Shown in pieces: positions 1-6,809 of a DNA stretch of 64,000 bases. The notes below the pieces were generated by a model, which was not told the DNA's origin, made no database searches, and worked only from the letters and a program-made list of their open reading frames with translations. The DNA comes from Rodentibacter haemolyticus (GTDB lineage Bacteria; Pseudomonadota; Gammaproteobacteria; Enterobacterales; Pasteurellaceae), in NCBI RefSeq assembly GCF_015356115.1, contig NZ_CP063056.1, positions 434,001 to 498,000 on the forward strand, read 5' to 3'. The translations under genes were made by a program, and so were the position numbers. Position 1 is the first letter of the stretch, and every line of letters starts with the position of its first letter.

Positions 1-11
1 GCGCCATCAGA

Positions 12-88
12 CGCGGGGTGGAGCAGCTTGGTAGCTCGTCGGGCTCATAACCCGAAGGCCGTCGGTTCAAATCCGGCCCCCGCAACCA
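12..88 (+). tRNA. Initiator tRNA-Met (fMet, anticodon CAT)
   Basis: A 77-nt cloverleaf beginning CGCGGGG and ending with an encoded CCA. The anticodon loop reads CTCATAA, with the run of G-C pairs below it (GGG/CCC) that is typical of initiator tRNAs. The 5' terminal C is unpaired against the acceptor end, also an initiator hallmark. It differs from E. coli metZ-type tRNA at only a few positions as I recall that sequence. It delivers formyl-methionine for translation initiation. Confidence 0.95.
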
Positions 89-94
89 AATTCT

Positions 95-126
95 AAAGCA
101 TCGATTCTTATCGGTGCTTTTTCTTT
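95..126 (+). terminator. Rho-independent terminator of the tRNA gene
   Basis: Inverted repeat AAAGCATCGAT / ATCGGTGCTTT with a 4-nt loop, followed by a T-rich run, 6 nt after the tRNA CCA end. Confidence 0.75.
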
Positions 127-138
127 ATCCGGCATATT

Positions 139-170
139 AAGCATTTCCCTTAGTGGAAAATGCTTTTTTC
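139..170 (+). terminator. Second terminator hairpin, between the tRNA and rlmM
   Basis: AAGCATTTTCC-type stem with a short loop followed by six T on the + strand. It lies right against the rlmM stop codon, so it probably separates the convergent tRNA and rlmM transcripts. Confidence 0.6.
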
Positions 171-1259
171 TTATTTAATTGAAATATGTACGGTAATTTC
201 TTCTCTATCGTGATACAGCTGTTTCGCTTGAATATCAAAACGAAGATTATTTTTCGCTAATTTATCCGATAACATATCCAAACATTGCATAACCTCTTGA
301 TAACGTTTTTTCATCGGCAATTTTAAATTAAAAATCGTCTCTCGACACCAGCCGTTGATTAGCCATTTTCCTATTAAATTGGCAATTCGGTTCGGCTGTT
401 CCACCATATCACACACAAGCCAATCAATGCGTTTTCGCTTTGGCGGCTGAAATTTAAATCCGTCTTCCGCACAATGTTCAATTCGCCCGGTATCATGCAG
501 GCTTGCAGCCATTTTGCCATGATCCACCGCATACACAAACAAGCCTCGTTTAACCAATTGATAAGTCCAGCCGCCGGGACAGGCACCAAGATCAACCGCC
601 GTCATATTTTCATTTAGGCGTTTACTTTCATCTTTACGCGGAATAAAAGTTAAAATCGCTTCTTCTAATTTAAGCGTAGAACGGCTTGGTGCTTCCGATG
701 GGAACTTCAAACGGGGAATGCCCATAAAATGTTCGGAATGATTATGCGTGTAAGAATAGCCGACATAGCAACAGTTCGGTTTCACAAAAAAACAATGTAA
801 AAATTGACCGCACTTTTGTGTCGATTTTGCGGCAAGCCAGCCCTGCTTTTTCAGCGTTTGACGCAAAGGTACGGTTAATTTTCGACAAAATGTGGAAAGC
901 GATTTTGATTCGTTGGTATCTGCCGTTTCAACAAAAAGTTCGGTGGATTGTTTAAAATCCACTTGGTGCGATAACTGTTCAAACGCAGCAATAATCGGGC
1001 TAATTCGATCCGTTGGATCTAAATTTTCCAATAAATCGGATACTACCAGCATTTGACGGGCAAAGATCAGTCGGTTAAAAGGAATTTTGCGCGCGAGGCG
1101 ATCCGCTTCATCGGGTTGATAGCATTCAAAAATCACATAACCTGAATTTTCTTGTACTCTTGCAAAACCAAATATGCCTAACGCTGCCGCACGATCGGTA
1201 ATTTCAGCTGCAACTTCTTTTTCAAATCCTAAACGACAATATAGCGCTAATTTATTCAT
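171..1259 (-). CDS. rlmM: 23S rRNA 2'-O-ribose C2498 methyltransferase RlmM
   Basis: The product is 362 residues, close to the usual length of about 366. It methylates the 2'-OH of C2498 in 23S rRNA before ribosome assembly, using S-adenosylmethionine. The N-terminal half is a THUMP-like RNA-binding region starting with MNKLALYCRLGFE. The C-terminal half is a Rossmann methyltransferase with the SAM loop DLGACPGGWTY near residues 221-231 and the later CDMVEQP motif. The start codon overlaps the gcvA stop by 8 bp, so it is probably cotranscribed from gcvA. An uptake sequence lies inside the coding region near 810. Confidence 0.95.
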   Translation of the reverse strand: MNKLALYCRLGFEKEVAAEITDRAAALGIFGFARVQENSGYVIFECYQPDEADRLARKIPFNRLIFARQMLVVSDLLENLDPTDRISPIIAAFEQLSHQVDFKQSTELFVETADTNESKSLSTFCRKLTVPLRQTLKKQGWLAAKSTQKCGQFLHCFFVKPNCCYVGYSYTHNHSEHFMGIPRLKFPSEAPSRSTLKLEEAILTFIPRKDESKRLNENMTAVDLGACPGGWTYQLVKRGLFVYAVDHGKMAASLHDTGRIEHCAEDGFKFQPPKRKRIDWLVCDMVEQPNRIANLIGKWLINGWCRETIFNLKLPMKKRYQEVMQCLDMLSDKLAKNNLRFDIQAKQLYHDREEITVHISIK

Positions 1260-2145
1260 TTTCTTCTTTTTTTATTGCCGTAATAATCCAACGGCGAAAT
1301 GCTTGAATTTGTTCATCATCAAGGCGATCAAGTTGATTCACCACATAAAAAGATTTTGGATCCGGTAAATCCGTTTCCAACACAATTTGTAATGCGCCCT
1401 GCTCAATCTCTTGTAGCGCAAGTAAACGATTGGCAAGAACAATACCTTGCCCGTGAATTGCCGCCTGTAATGCCATAAAAGTATGGCTAAATAATGGACC
1501 TTGCTGAATATTTAATTCATCCAATGCCAGATAATCCGCCATTGTACGCCAATTATCACGGGTATGGGTATGAATCAGTATATGATGTTTTAAATCCTCT
1601 TTGCTGCGAATCGGATTCTTAGCCAATAATTCCGGCGAAGCCAAAATCAGCAAACTTTCTTTTCCCAAGCGATCAACCTGCAAATTTTGCCAATCTCCTT
1701 TGCCATAATAAATAGCAAGATCAATCTCCTTATTCAGCAATCCCTCATCTTGATCAACCCCTTTTAGGCGCACTTCAACCTCGGGGTGAAGCCGATTAAA
1801 CTCACTCAAATGAGGAACAAGCCACTGAATACCAAAAGTTTGCGGTACGCTAATGGCTAAATGCGGATCGTTTTTTAACGTTAATAATCGATCTGTCGCT
1901 TCGTTTAATTTACGCAGAATTTTATTAATATCTGCGAAGTAGATTTTGCCGAACTCCGTTAATTCTAAAGAACGATTTTTACGTTTAAATAATTCTACGC
2001 TTAAAAAATCTTCTAATAATTTAATTTGGTGACTCACTGCTGCCTGTGTAACAAAAAGCTCATCAGCCGCTTTTGTGAAGCTTAAATGTCGTGCGGCAGA
2101 TTCAAAAGATTTCAGTGAATTCAAGGGAGGCAAACGTTTATACAT
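1252..2145 (-). CDS. gcvA: Glycine cleavage / GcvB transcriptional regulator GcvA (LysR family)
   Basis: LysR-type regulator of 297 residues from the chosen start. The N-terminal helix-turn-helix reads RHLSFTKAADELFVTQAAVS, and the rest is a periplasmic-binding-protein-like effector domain ending in FRRWIITA. In enterobacteria GcvA activates the glycine cleavage operon and gcvB when glycine is abundant. I chose the ATG at 2145 (MYKRLPPLN) because GGGAAGAA lies just upstream and because GcvA proteins begin with this motif. An upstream in-frame ATG at 2172 has no ribosome binding site. It is divergent from the gcvB RNA gene, as in E. coli, and overlaps rlmM. Confidence 0.93.
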   Translation of the reverse strand: MYKRLPPLNSLKSFESAARHLSFTKAADELFVTQAAVSHQIKLLEDFLSVELFKRKNRSLELTEFGKIYFADINKILRKLNEATDRLLTLKNDPHLAISVPQTFGIQWLVPHLSEFNRLHPEVEVRLKGVDQDEGLLNKEIDLAIYYGKGDWQNLQVDRLGKESLLILASPELLAKNPIRSKEDLKHHILIHTHTRDNWRTMADYLALDELNIQQGPLFSHTFMALQAAIHGQGIVLANRLLALQEIEQGALQIVLETDLPDPKSFYVVNQLDRLDDEQIQAFRRWIITAIKKEENE

Positions 2146-2196
2146 AATTCTTCCCAAATGTAATTTTTTCATCTATAATACATAGGATTTCATTCG

Positions 2197-2213
2197 GATT
2201 AGTTTTTCTAATC
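2197..2213. promoter_or_regulatory. Probable GcvA operator
   Basis: Perfect inverted repeat GATTAG-N5-CTAATC carrying the CTAAT core described for GcvA sites. Its centre lies about 65 bp upstream of the predicted gcvB start, a usual place for LysR-type activation, and between the two divergent genes, so it could also mediate gcvA autorepression. Confidence 0.7.
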
Positions 2214-2234
2214 TGTCAAATAAGAAAACATCAT

Positions 2235-2263
2235 TTGTTCTTGTTTTCTCTACTCCCTATAAT
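2235..2263 (+). promoter_or_regulatory. gcvB promoter
   Basis: TTGTTC (-35, 2235-2240) and a consensus TATAAT (-10, 2258-2263) separated by exactly 17 bp. This predicts transcription starting near 2270. Confidence 0.75.
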
Positions 2264-2269
2264 GCCCTC

Positions 2270-2443
2270 ATACTTAACTGTTGGTAATTCCTTACTAGTT
2301 AATGAGTTTCGGACTTAAGTATGATGTTGTGTTTGCATATAGTTCGGGAAACCGAACTTGAGTAACAATAAGTTACTCGTTTACTTCCTGTATATTTAGA
2401 CCTTTTTGGTTAAACGCTGCTCTTTTTGGGCAGCGTTTTTTTT
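2270..2443 (+). ncRNA. gcvB: GcvB small regulatory RNA
   Basis: Non-coding gene of about 174 nt, divergent from gcvA. It has the GcvB landmarks in order: a 5' stem formed by ATACTTAA and TTAAGTAT; the unpaired G/U-rich R1 seed GATGTTGTGTTTG at 2323-2335; hairpins at 2341-2358 and 2360-2378; the conserved ACTTCCTGTATATTTA block at 2383-2398; and a strong terminator at 2412-2444 (AAACGCTGC/GCAGCGTTT plus nine T). GcvB acts with Hfq and silences many amino acid and peptide transporter mRNAs by pairing R1 with C/A-rich sites at start codons. The 5' end is inferred from the promoter. Confidence 0.9.
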
Positions 2444-2571
2444 TGGCTTGATCTTAACACATCCTCTTTTTCTTTTCCGCTTTAACTTTCAAAACTTTTG
2501 AATAACTGCTGTTTTTTTAGGAAATCACAAAAAATTTCCTCTTTAAGGTTTTAATGCTTCAAATAATGGTG

Positions 2572-2584
2572 TAGATTAAATCTA
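2572..2584. promoter_or_regulatory. Small perfect palindrome in the ilvE leader
   Basis: TAGATT-A-AATCTA, 35 bp before the ilvE start. It could be an operator or overlap a -10 element. I cannot assign a regulator. Confidence 0.25.
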
Positions 2585-2619
2585 ATTTTTATAGAACATT
2601 GTATTTAAAAGGAAGCAAG

Positions 2620-3651
2620 ATGAAAGATTTAGATTGGAATAACCTCGGTTTTAGTTATATAAAAACAGACTATCGTTTTATCGCCCATTGGAAAGAAGGC
2701 AAATGGGATGAAGGCAAGCTCACTACTGACAACACTCTGCATATTCACGAAGGCTCAACCGCCCTTCATTATGGGCAACAATGTTTTGAAGGTTTAAAAG
2801 CCTATCGCTGTAAAGATGGTTCTATCAACTTATTCCGTCCGGATCAAAATGCCAAACGTATGCAACGTACTTCTGATCGTCTTTTAATGCCACAAGTGCC
2901 TACCGAATTATTCATACGCGCTTGTAAGGAAGTGGTAAAAGCCAACGAAGAATGGTTAGGGCCCTATGGCTCCGGCGCGACCTTATATTTACGTCCGTTC
3001 TTAATCGGTGTCGGTGAAAATATCGGGGTCAAAACCGCACCTGAATTTATTTTCTCAGTATTTTGTTGTCCGGTTGGTGCTTATTTCAAAGGCGGACTTG
3101 CCCCTTCTAACTTTATTACAACCGAATACGACCGCGCAGCACCAATGGGAACAGGTGGCGTAAAAGTAGGCGGTAACTATGCGGCAAGTCTTCTTCCGCA
3201 CGAATTAGCCGCAGAACAAGGCACGCCGGAACGTAAATTTGCCGATGCCATTTACCTTGATCCGAAAACCCATACTAAAATTGAAGAAGTGGGTGCCGCA
3301 AATTTCTTCGGTATCACCAAAGATAACAAATTTATCACACCGGCATCCGAATCTATTTTACCAAGTATCACAAAATACTCTTTACTTCATATTGCCAAAA
3401 CACGTTTAGGAATGGAAGCGATTGAGGGAGACGTATATATCGATCAGCTCGATCAATTTGCAGAAGCCGGCGCATGCGGTACTGCGGCAGTCATCACTCC
3501 GGTTGGAGGTATTCAGCACAAAGGCAACTTCCACGTGTTTTATTCCGAAACCGAAGTAGGCCCGATCACCCGCAGACTTTATAATGAACTAACCGGTATT
3601 CAATTCGGTGATATTGCCCCCCCGGAAGGTTGGATTGTTAAAGTAGAATAA
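2620..3651 (+). CDS. ilvE: Branched-chain amino acid aminotransferase
   Basis: A 343-residue PLP-dependent class IV aminotransferase that performs the last step of leucine, isoleucine and valine synthesis and their reversible transamination with 2-oxoglutarate. It carries the BCAT signature with the PLP lysine in VKVGGNYAASL near residue 181 and the C-terminal EAGACGTAAVITP. It is the longer form seen in Haemophilus rather than the 309-residue E. coli type. The ATG at 2620 is preceded by AAAGGAAG; an in-frame TTG at 2599 is the only longer alternative. It is transcribed alone and ends at an uptake-sequence terminator. Confidence 0.93.
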   Translation: MKDLDWNNLGFSYIKTDYRFIAHWKEGKWDEGKLTTDNTLHIHEGSTALHYGQQCFEGLKAYRCKDGSINLFRPDQNAKRMQRTSDRLLMPQVPTELFIRACKEVVKANEEWLGPYGSGATLYLRPFLIGVGENIGVKTAPEFIFSVFCCPVGAYFKGGLAPSNFITTEYDRAAPMGTGGVKVGGNYAASLLPHELAAEQGTPERKFADAIYLDPKTHTKIEEVGAANFFGITKDNKFITPASESILPSITKYSLLHIAKTRLGMEAIEGDVYIDQLDQFAEAGACGTAAVITPVGGIQHKGNFHVFYSETEVGPITRRLYNELTGIQFGDIAPPEGWIVKVE

Positions 3652-3663
3652 TTTTTAAGTACT

Positions 3664-3697
3664 AAAAAGTGCGGTTAAAATTGACCGCACTTTTTTC
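3664..3697 (+). terminator. Uptake-sequence pair terminator after ilvE
   Basis: Two inverted uptake sequences (AAAAAGTGCGGT and ACCGCACTTTTTT) with an 8-nt loop, ending in a T run. This is a common Pasteurellaceae design. Confidence 0.85.
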
Positions 3698-3758
3698 TTT
3701 CCCCTTTTAAATTCATTTATTCCATTTCATTATAAATAATTCATTTCAATTCTTTCCC

Positions 3759-3796
3759 GATACGAAAAATTTTCCCTACTATTAGTGATACGAAAA
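3759..3796. promoter_or_regulatory. Direct repeat GATACGAAAA in the ABC importer promoter region
   Basis: GATACGAAAA occurs at 3759-3768 and 3787-3796, 28 bp apart, on either side of a TACTAT (-10-like, 3777-3782). The placement suggests a regulator site for the transporter operon; no known consensus was recognised. Confidence 0.3.
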
Positions 3797-3813
3797 CGAT
3801 TACTTCAACAAAT

Positions 3814-3822
3814 AACACAATG
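3814..3822 (+). promoter_or_regulatory. Predicted GcvB pairing site over the importer start codon
   Basis: AACACAATG at the translation start can pair with TGTTGTGTT in the GcvB R1 seed (2325-2333): seven Watson-Crick pairs followed by two G-U pairs, without a bulge. The position over the start codon and the C/A-rich leader (TTCAACAAATAACACAATG) fit known GcvB repression of amino acid transporters. This is inference from complementarity. Confidence 0.5.
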
Positions 3823-4479
3823 AATTGGGATTACATCGTTGCTGCATTACCACGTTTTTTTGAGGCAACACTAATGACACTTGCCCTCTCTTTTTGGGGA
3901 ATTTTGCTATCGCTTATTATTGGCATAATCTGTGCCGTGGTTACGACCTACAAAGTAAAATCACTAAATTGGCCGGTGAAAAGTTATATTGAGCTTTCAC
4001 GCAATACTCCATTGCTGATCCAAGTCTTTTTCCTTTATTTCGGTCTTTCCAAAATCGGCATCAAATTAGACGGCTTTACCTGCGGTATTATCGGATTGGG
4101 TTTTCTCGGCGGAAGTTATATGTCGGAAGCTATTCGCGGCGGATTAGAAGCGGTATCGAAAGGTCAGATTGAATCAGCACTCAGCCTCGGTTTAACGCCA
4201 TTTCAAGCATTTCGTTATATCATTTTTCCACAGGCTTTTGCCATTGCCATACCTGCTATTGGGGCGAATTGTTTATTTTTAATAAAAGAAACCTCCATTA
4301 TCAGTGCGATTGCAGTGGCTGAGTTAATGTTTATGGCAAAAGAAATCATTGGTATGGACTACAAAACAAATGAAGCTCTCTTTTTATTAATGGTCTTTTA
4401 TCTGATTATTTTATTGCCAATCTCAATTTTCATTCGTTATTTAGAAGTACATACGCGGAGAGCAAAATATGGGGCTTGA
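3820..4479 (+). CDS. Polar amino acid ABC transporter permease (first subunit)
   Basis: A 219-residue inner-membrane permease of the HisM/GlnP family with about five membrane segments and the EAA-loop region near ESALSLGLTPFQAFRYIIFP, which docks the ATPase. It is the first gene of a four-gene importer and overlaps the second permease by 11 bp, so the two are translationally coupled. The ribosome binding site is weak and the leader is C/A-rich, consistent with control by GcvB. The substrate is inferred from the binding protein as cysteine or a related polar amino acid. Confidence 0.88.
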   Translation: MNWDYIVAALPRFFEATLMTLALSFWGILLSLIIGIICAVVTTYKVKSLNWPVKSYIELSRNTPLLIQVFFLYFGLSKIGIKLDGFTCGIIGLGFLGGSYMSEAIRGGLEAVSKGQIESALSLGLTPFQAFRYIIFPQAFAIAIPAIGANCLFLIKETSIISAIAVAELMFMAKEIIGMDYKTNEALFLLMVFYLIILLPISIFIRYLEVHTRRAKYGA

Positions 4480-5137
4480 ACTACTCTTCCAAGGCAATAA
4501 TTTAACGCGCTTATTCAATGGATTATGGATTACCGCAGAAATCGCATTTATCTCGGTTTTCTTCGCCTGCATTCTAGGTATATTTTTGGGTATCGTGATG
4601 ACATCAAAAAAGCGCAGCACAAGCGCAGTGTGCCGCTTTTATTTGGAATTTGTACGCATTATGCCCCTACTGGTTCTACTCTTTATTGCTTATTTCGGTT
4701 TCGCAAAATGGTTCGATGTTCATTTGGATAATGTTACCGTCTGCATTGTTGTGTTTATCTTTTGGGGAACGGCGGAAATGGGCGATCTTGTACGCGGCGC
4801 ATTAACGTCTATTGAAAAACACCAAATCGAATCAGCTTATGCGTTAGGGCTTACCCCGTTTCAAACATTCATTTACATTCTGTTACCGCAAAGTTTAAAA
4901 CGCATCACGCCAAGCACCATTAACTTATTTACTCGTATGGTAAAAACGAGTTCGCTTGCAATGTTAATCGGCGTAGTCGAAGTGATTAAAGTCGGTCAGC
5001 AAATTATCGAACATTCGCTTTTTAGCAATCAATCGGCAGCATTATGGGTTTATGGCATCATTTTCTTTCTCTATTTTATGATTTGCTACCCGCTTTCGTT
5101 ATTTTCCCGTTATCTGGAAACACGTTGGGAAAGTTAA
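4469..5137 (+). CDS. Polar amino acid ABC transporter permease (second subunit)
   Basis: A 222-residue permease, paralogous to the preceding gene, with the same EAA-loop arrangement (IESAYALGLTPFQTFIYILLP). It should form the heterodimeric membrane channel with its neighbour. The gene starts inside the end of the first permease gene and is followed 16 bp later by the ATPase gene. Confidence 0.88.
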   Translation: MGLELLFQGNNLTRLFNGLWITAEIAFISVFFACILGIFLGIVMTSKKRSTSAVCRFYLEFVRIMPLLVLLFIAYFGFAKWFDVHLDNVTVCIVVFIFWGTAEMGDLVRGALTSIEKHQIESAYALGLTPFQTFIYILLPQSLKRITPSTINLFTRMVKTSSLAMLIGVVEVIKVGQQIIEHSLFSNQSAALWVYGIIFFLYFMICYPLSLFSRYLETRWES

Positions 5138-5153
5138 AAATAAGGAATTTCAA

Positions 5154-5918
5154 ATGTCATTATTAGAAATAAAAAATCTCGTTAAAAACTATGGCGATAT
5201 AGAAGCCTTAAAAGGTATTAATCTATCCGTAGAGAAGGGTGAAGTTGTCGTGATTTTAGGGCCTTCAGGCTGTGGAAAAAGCACGTTACTTCGCACCATA
5301 AACGGCTTAGAACCCATAAAGAGCGGTCAATTATTATTACAAAATGTCGGTGAACTCGGAAAAGATATTTCATGGATAAAAGCACGTCAACACATTGGTA
5401 TGGTTTTTCAAAGTTATGAATTATTCGCTCATTTATCCGTCATTGACAACATTTTACTCGGTCCGCTAAAAGTGCAAAAACGTGACCGTGCCGAAGCCGA
5501 AAAACAAGCGGATGAACTCTTAAAACGGGTAGGGTTGCTTGATCGGAAAAATGCTTACCCACGAGAACTTTCAGGAGGGCAAAAACAGCGTATCGCTATC
5601 GTTCGCACGCTTTGTATGAATCCTGAAATTATTTTGTTTGATGAAGTTACCGCCGCACTCGATCCTGAAATGGTACGTGAAGTATTAGACGTTATCCTTG
5701 GGCTTGCTAAAGAAGGAATGACAATGCTTATCGTCACCCATGAAATGAGTTTTGCCCGCCAAGTGGCGAATCGCATTGTATTTATGGATAAAAGGCAAAT
5801 TATCGAACAGTCAAAACCGGAAGATTTCTTCACGAATCCAACCACAGATCGTGCGAAAACTTTCTTAAATATCCTAAATTACGAACCGAGAGGTACAAAC
5901 TATGAAGAAAACATTTAA
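5154..5918 (+). CDS. Polar amino acid ABC transporter ATP-binding protein
   Basis: A 254-residue ATPase of the GlnQ/PEB1C type that energises the importer at the inner face of the membrane. Walker A is GPSGCGKST at residues 36-44, the signature is LSGGQKQR, and Walker B is IILFDEVTAALD, with Val where most family members have Pro. The switch histidine follows in IVTHEM. AAGGAATTTCAAATG provides the ribosome binding site. It overlaps the binding-protein gene by 17 bp. Confidence 0.92.
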   Translation: MSLLEIKNLVKNYGDIEALKGINLSVEKGEVVVILGPSGCGKSTLLRTINGLEPIKSGQLLLQNVGELGKDISWIKARQHIGMVFQSYELFAHLSVIDNILLGPLKVQKRDRAEAEKQADELLKRVGLLDRKNAYPRELSGGQKQRIAIVRTLCMNPEIILFDEVTAALDPEMVREVLDVILGLAKEGMTMLIVTHEMSFARQVANRIVFMDKRQIIEQSKPEDFFTNPTTDRAKTFLNILNYEPRGTNYEENI

Positions 5919-6756
5919 AAATTTAACCGCACTTTTAACAACCGCAGTTCTAGCTCTCAGCCTTGCAGCCTGTGATAACAAAGAGCAAAACCAAGCATCA
6001 CAACAAACTTCTACCATTGAACAACTAAAACAAGCCGGTAAAGTGCGTATCGGCGTGTTCAGTGATAAACCGCCGTTCGGCTACGTGGATGCACAAGGTA
6101 AAAGCCAGGGTTTTGATGTGGAAATCGGTAAAGCGATCACTAAAGATCTTTTAGGTGATGAAAATAAAGTAGAATTTGTTTTGGTAGATGCGGCAAATCG
6201 CACGGAATATTTACTTTCCAAAAAAGTGGATATTATTCTAGCAAATTTCACTGTAACACCGGCTCGCAAAGAAGTAGTTGATTTCGCCAATCCTTATATG
6301 AAAGTTGCGCTTGGTGTCGTTTCCCAAAATGGTTCGGTCATCACTGATCTTGAACAATTAAAAGATAAAACCTTAATTGTAGATAAAGGTACGACTGCGG
6401 ATATTTTCTTCACCAAAAACTATCCGAATATCAAATTATTGAAGTTTGAACAAAATACCGAAACCTTTGAAGCCTTGCGTGATGGCAGAGGGGATGCCCT
6501 TTCTAATGACAACACTTTCCTATTTGCTTGGGCTAAACAAAATCCGGGCTATACGGTGGGCATTAAAAACTTTGGCGATCAAGATGTGATTGCACCTGCT
6601 GTTCGCAAAGATGCGCCGGATTTACTTAACTGGTTAAATACCGAAATTGAAAAACTTTCAAAAGAAGGGGTATTGAAACAGGCTTATGAAAAAACCTTGC
6701 TGCCTGTTTATGGCGATAGTGTGAGCGAAAGTGATATTTTAGTAGAATATAAATAA
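5902..6756 (+). CDS. Cysteine/polar amino acid-binding lipoprotein of the ABC importer
   Basis: A 284-residue family-3 extracellular solute-binding protein. It has a lipoprotein signal with lipobox LAAC (Cys24), so it is anchored to the membrane on the periplasmic side. Stretches such as IGVFSDKPPFGYVD, VDIILANFTVTP and DKTLIVDKGTTAD closely resemble the Campylobacter cysteine-binding protein CjaA as I recall it, so cysteine is the best guess for the ligand. It is last in the operon and ends at a strong terminator. Glutamate or aspartate remain possible. Confidence 0.85.
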   Translation: MKKTFKNLTALLTTAVLALSLAACDNKEQNQASQQTSTIEQLKQAGKVRIGVFSDKPPFGYVDAQGKSQGFDVEIGKAITKDLLGDENKVEFVLVDAANRTEYLLSKKVDIILANFTVTPARKEVVDFANPYMKVALGVVSQNGSVITDLEQLKDKTLIVDKGTTADIFFTKNYPNIKLLKFEQNTETFEALRDGRGDALSNDNTFLFAWAKQNPGYTVGIKNFGDQDVIAPAVRKDAPDLLNWLNTEIEKLSKEGVLKQAYEKTLLPVYGDSVSESDILVEYK

Positions 6757-6771
6757 TTTCATGAAAAAATT

Positions 6772-6799
6772 AAGGGCAAGTGAAAACTTGCCCTTTTTT
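6772..6799 (+). terminator. Terminator after the ABC importer operon
   Basis: AAGGGCAAG / CTTGCCCTT stem with a 6-nt loop and a T run. The opposite strand also has a T-rich tail, so it may serve the convergent aas gene too. Confidence 0.85.
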
Positions 6800-6809
6800 A
6801 ATGAGAACC

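Noticed and set aside
2599..2619. TTG start giving ilvE seven extra residues
   Set aside because: The ATG at 2620 has a strong AAAGGAAG at proper distance, and the TTG has none.
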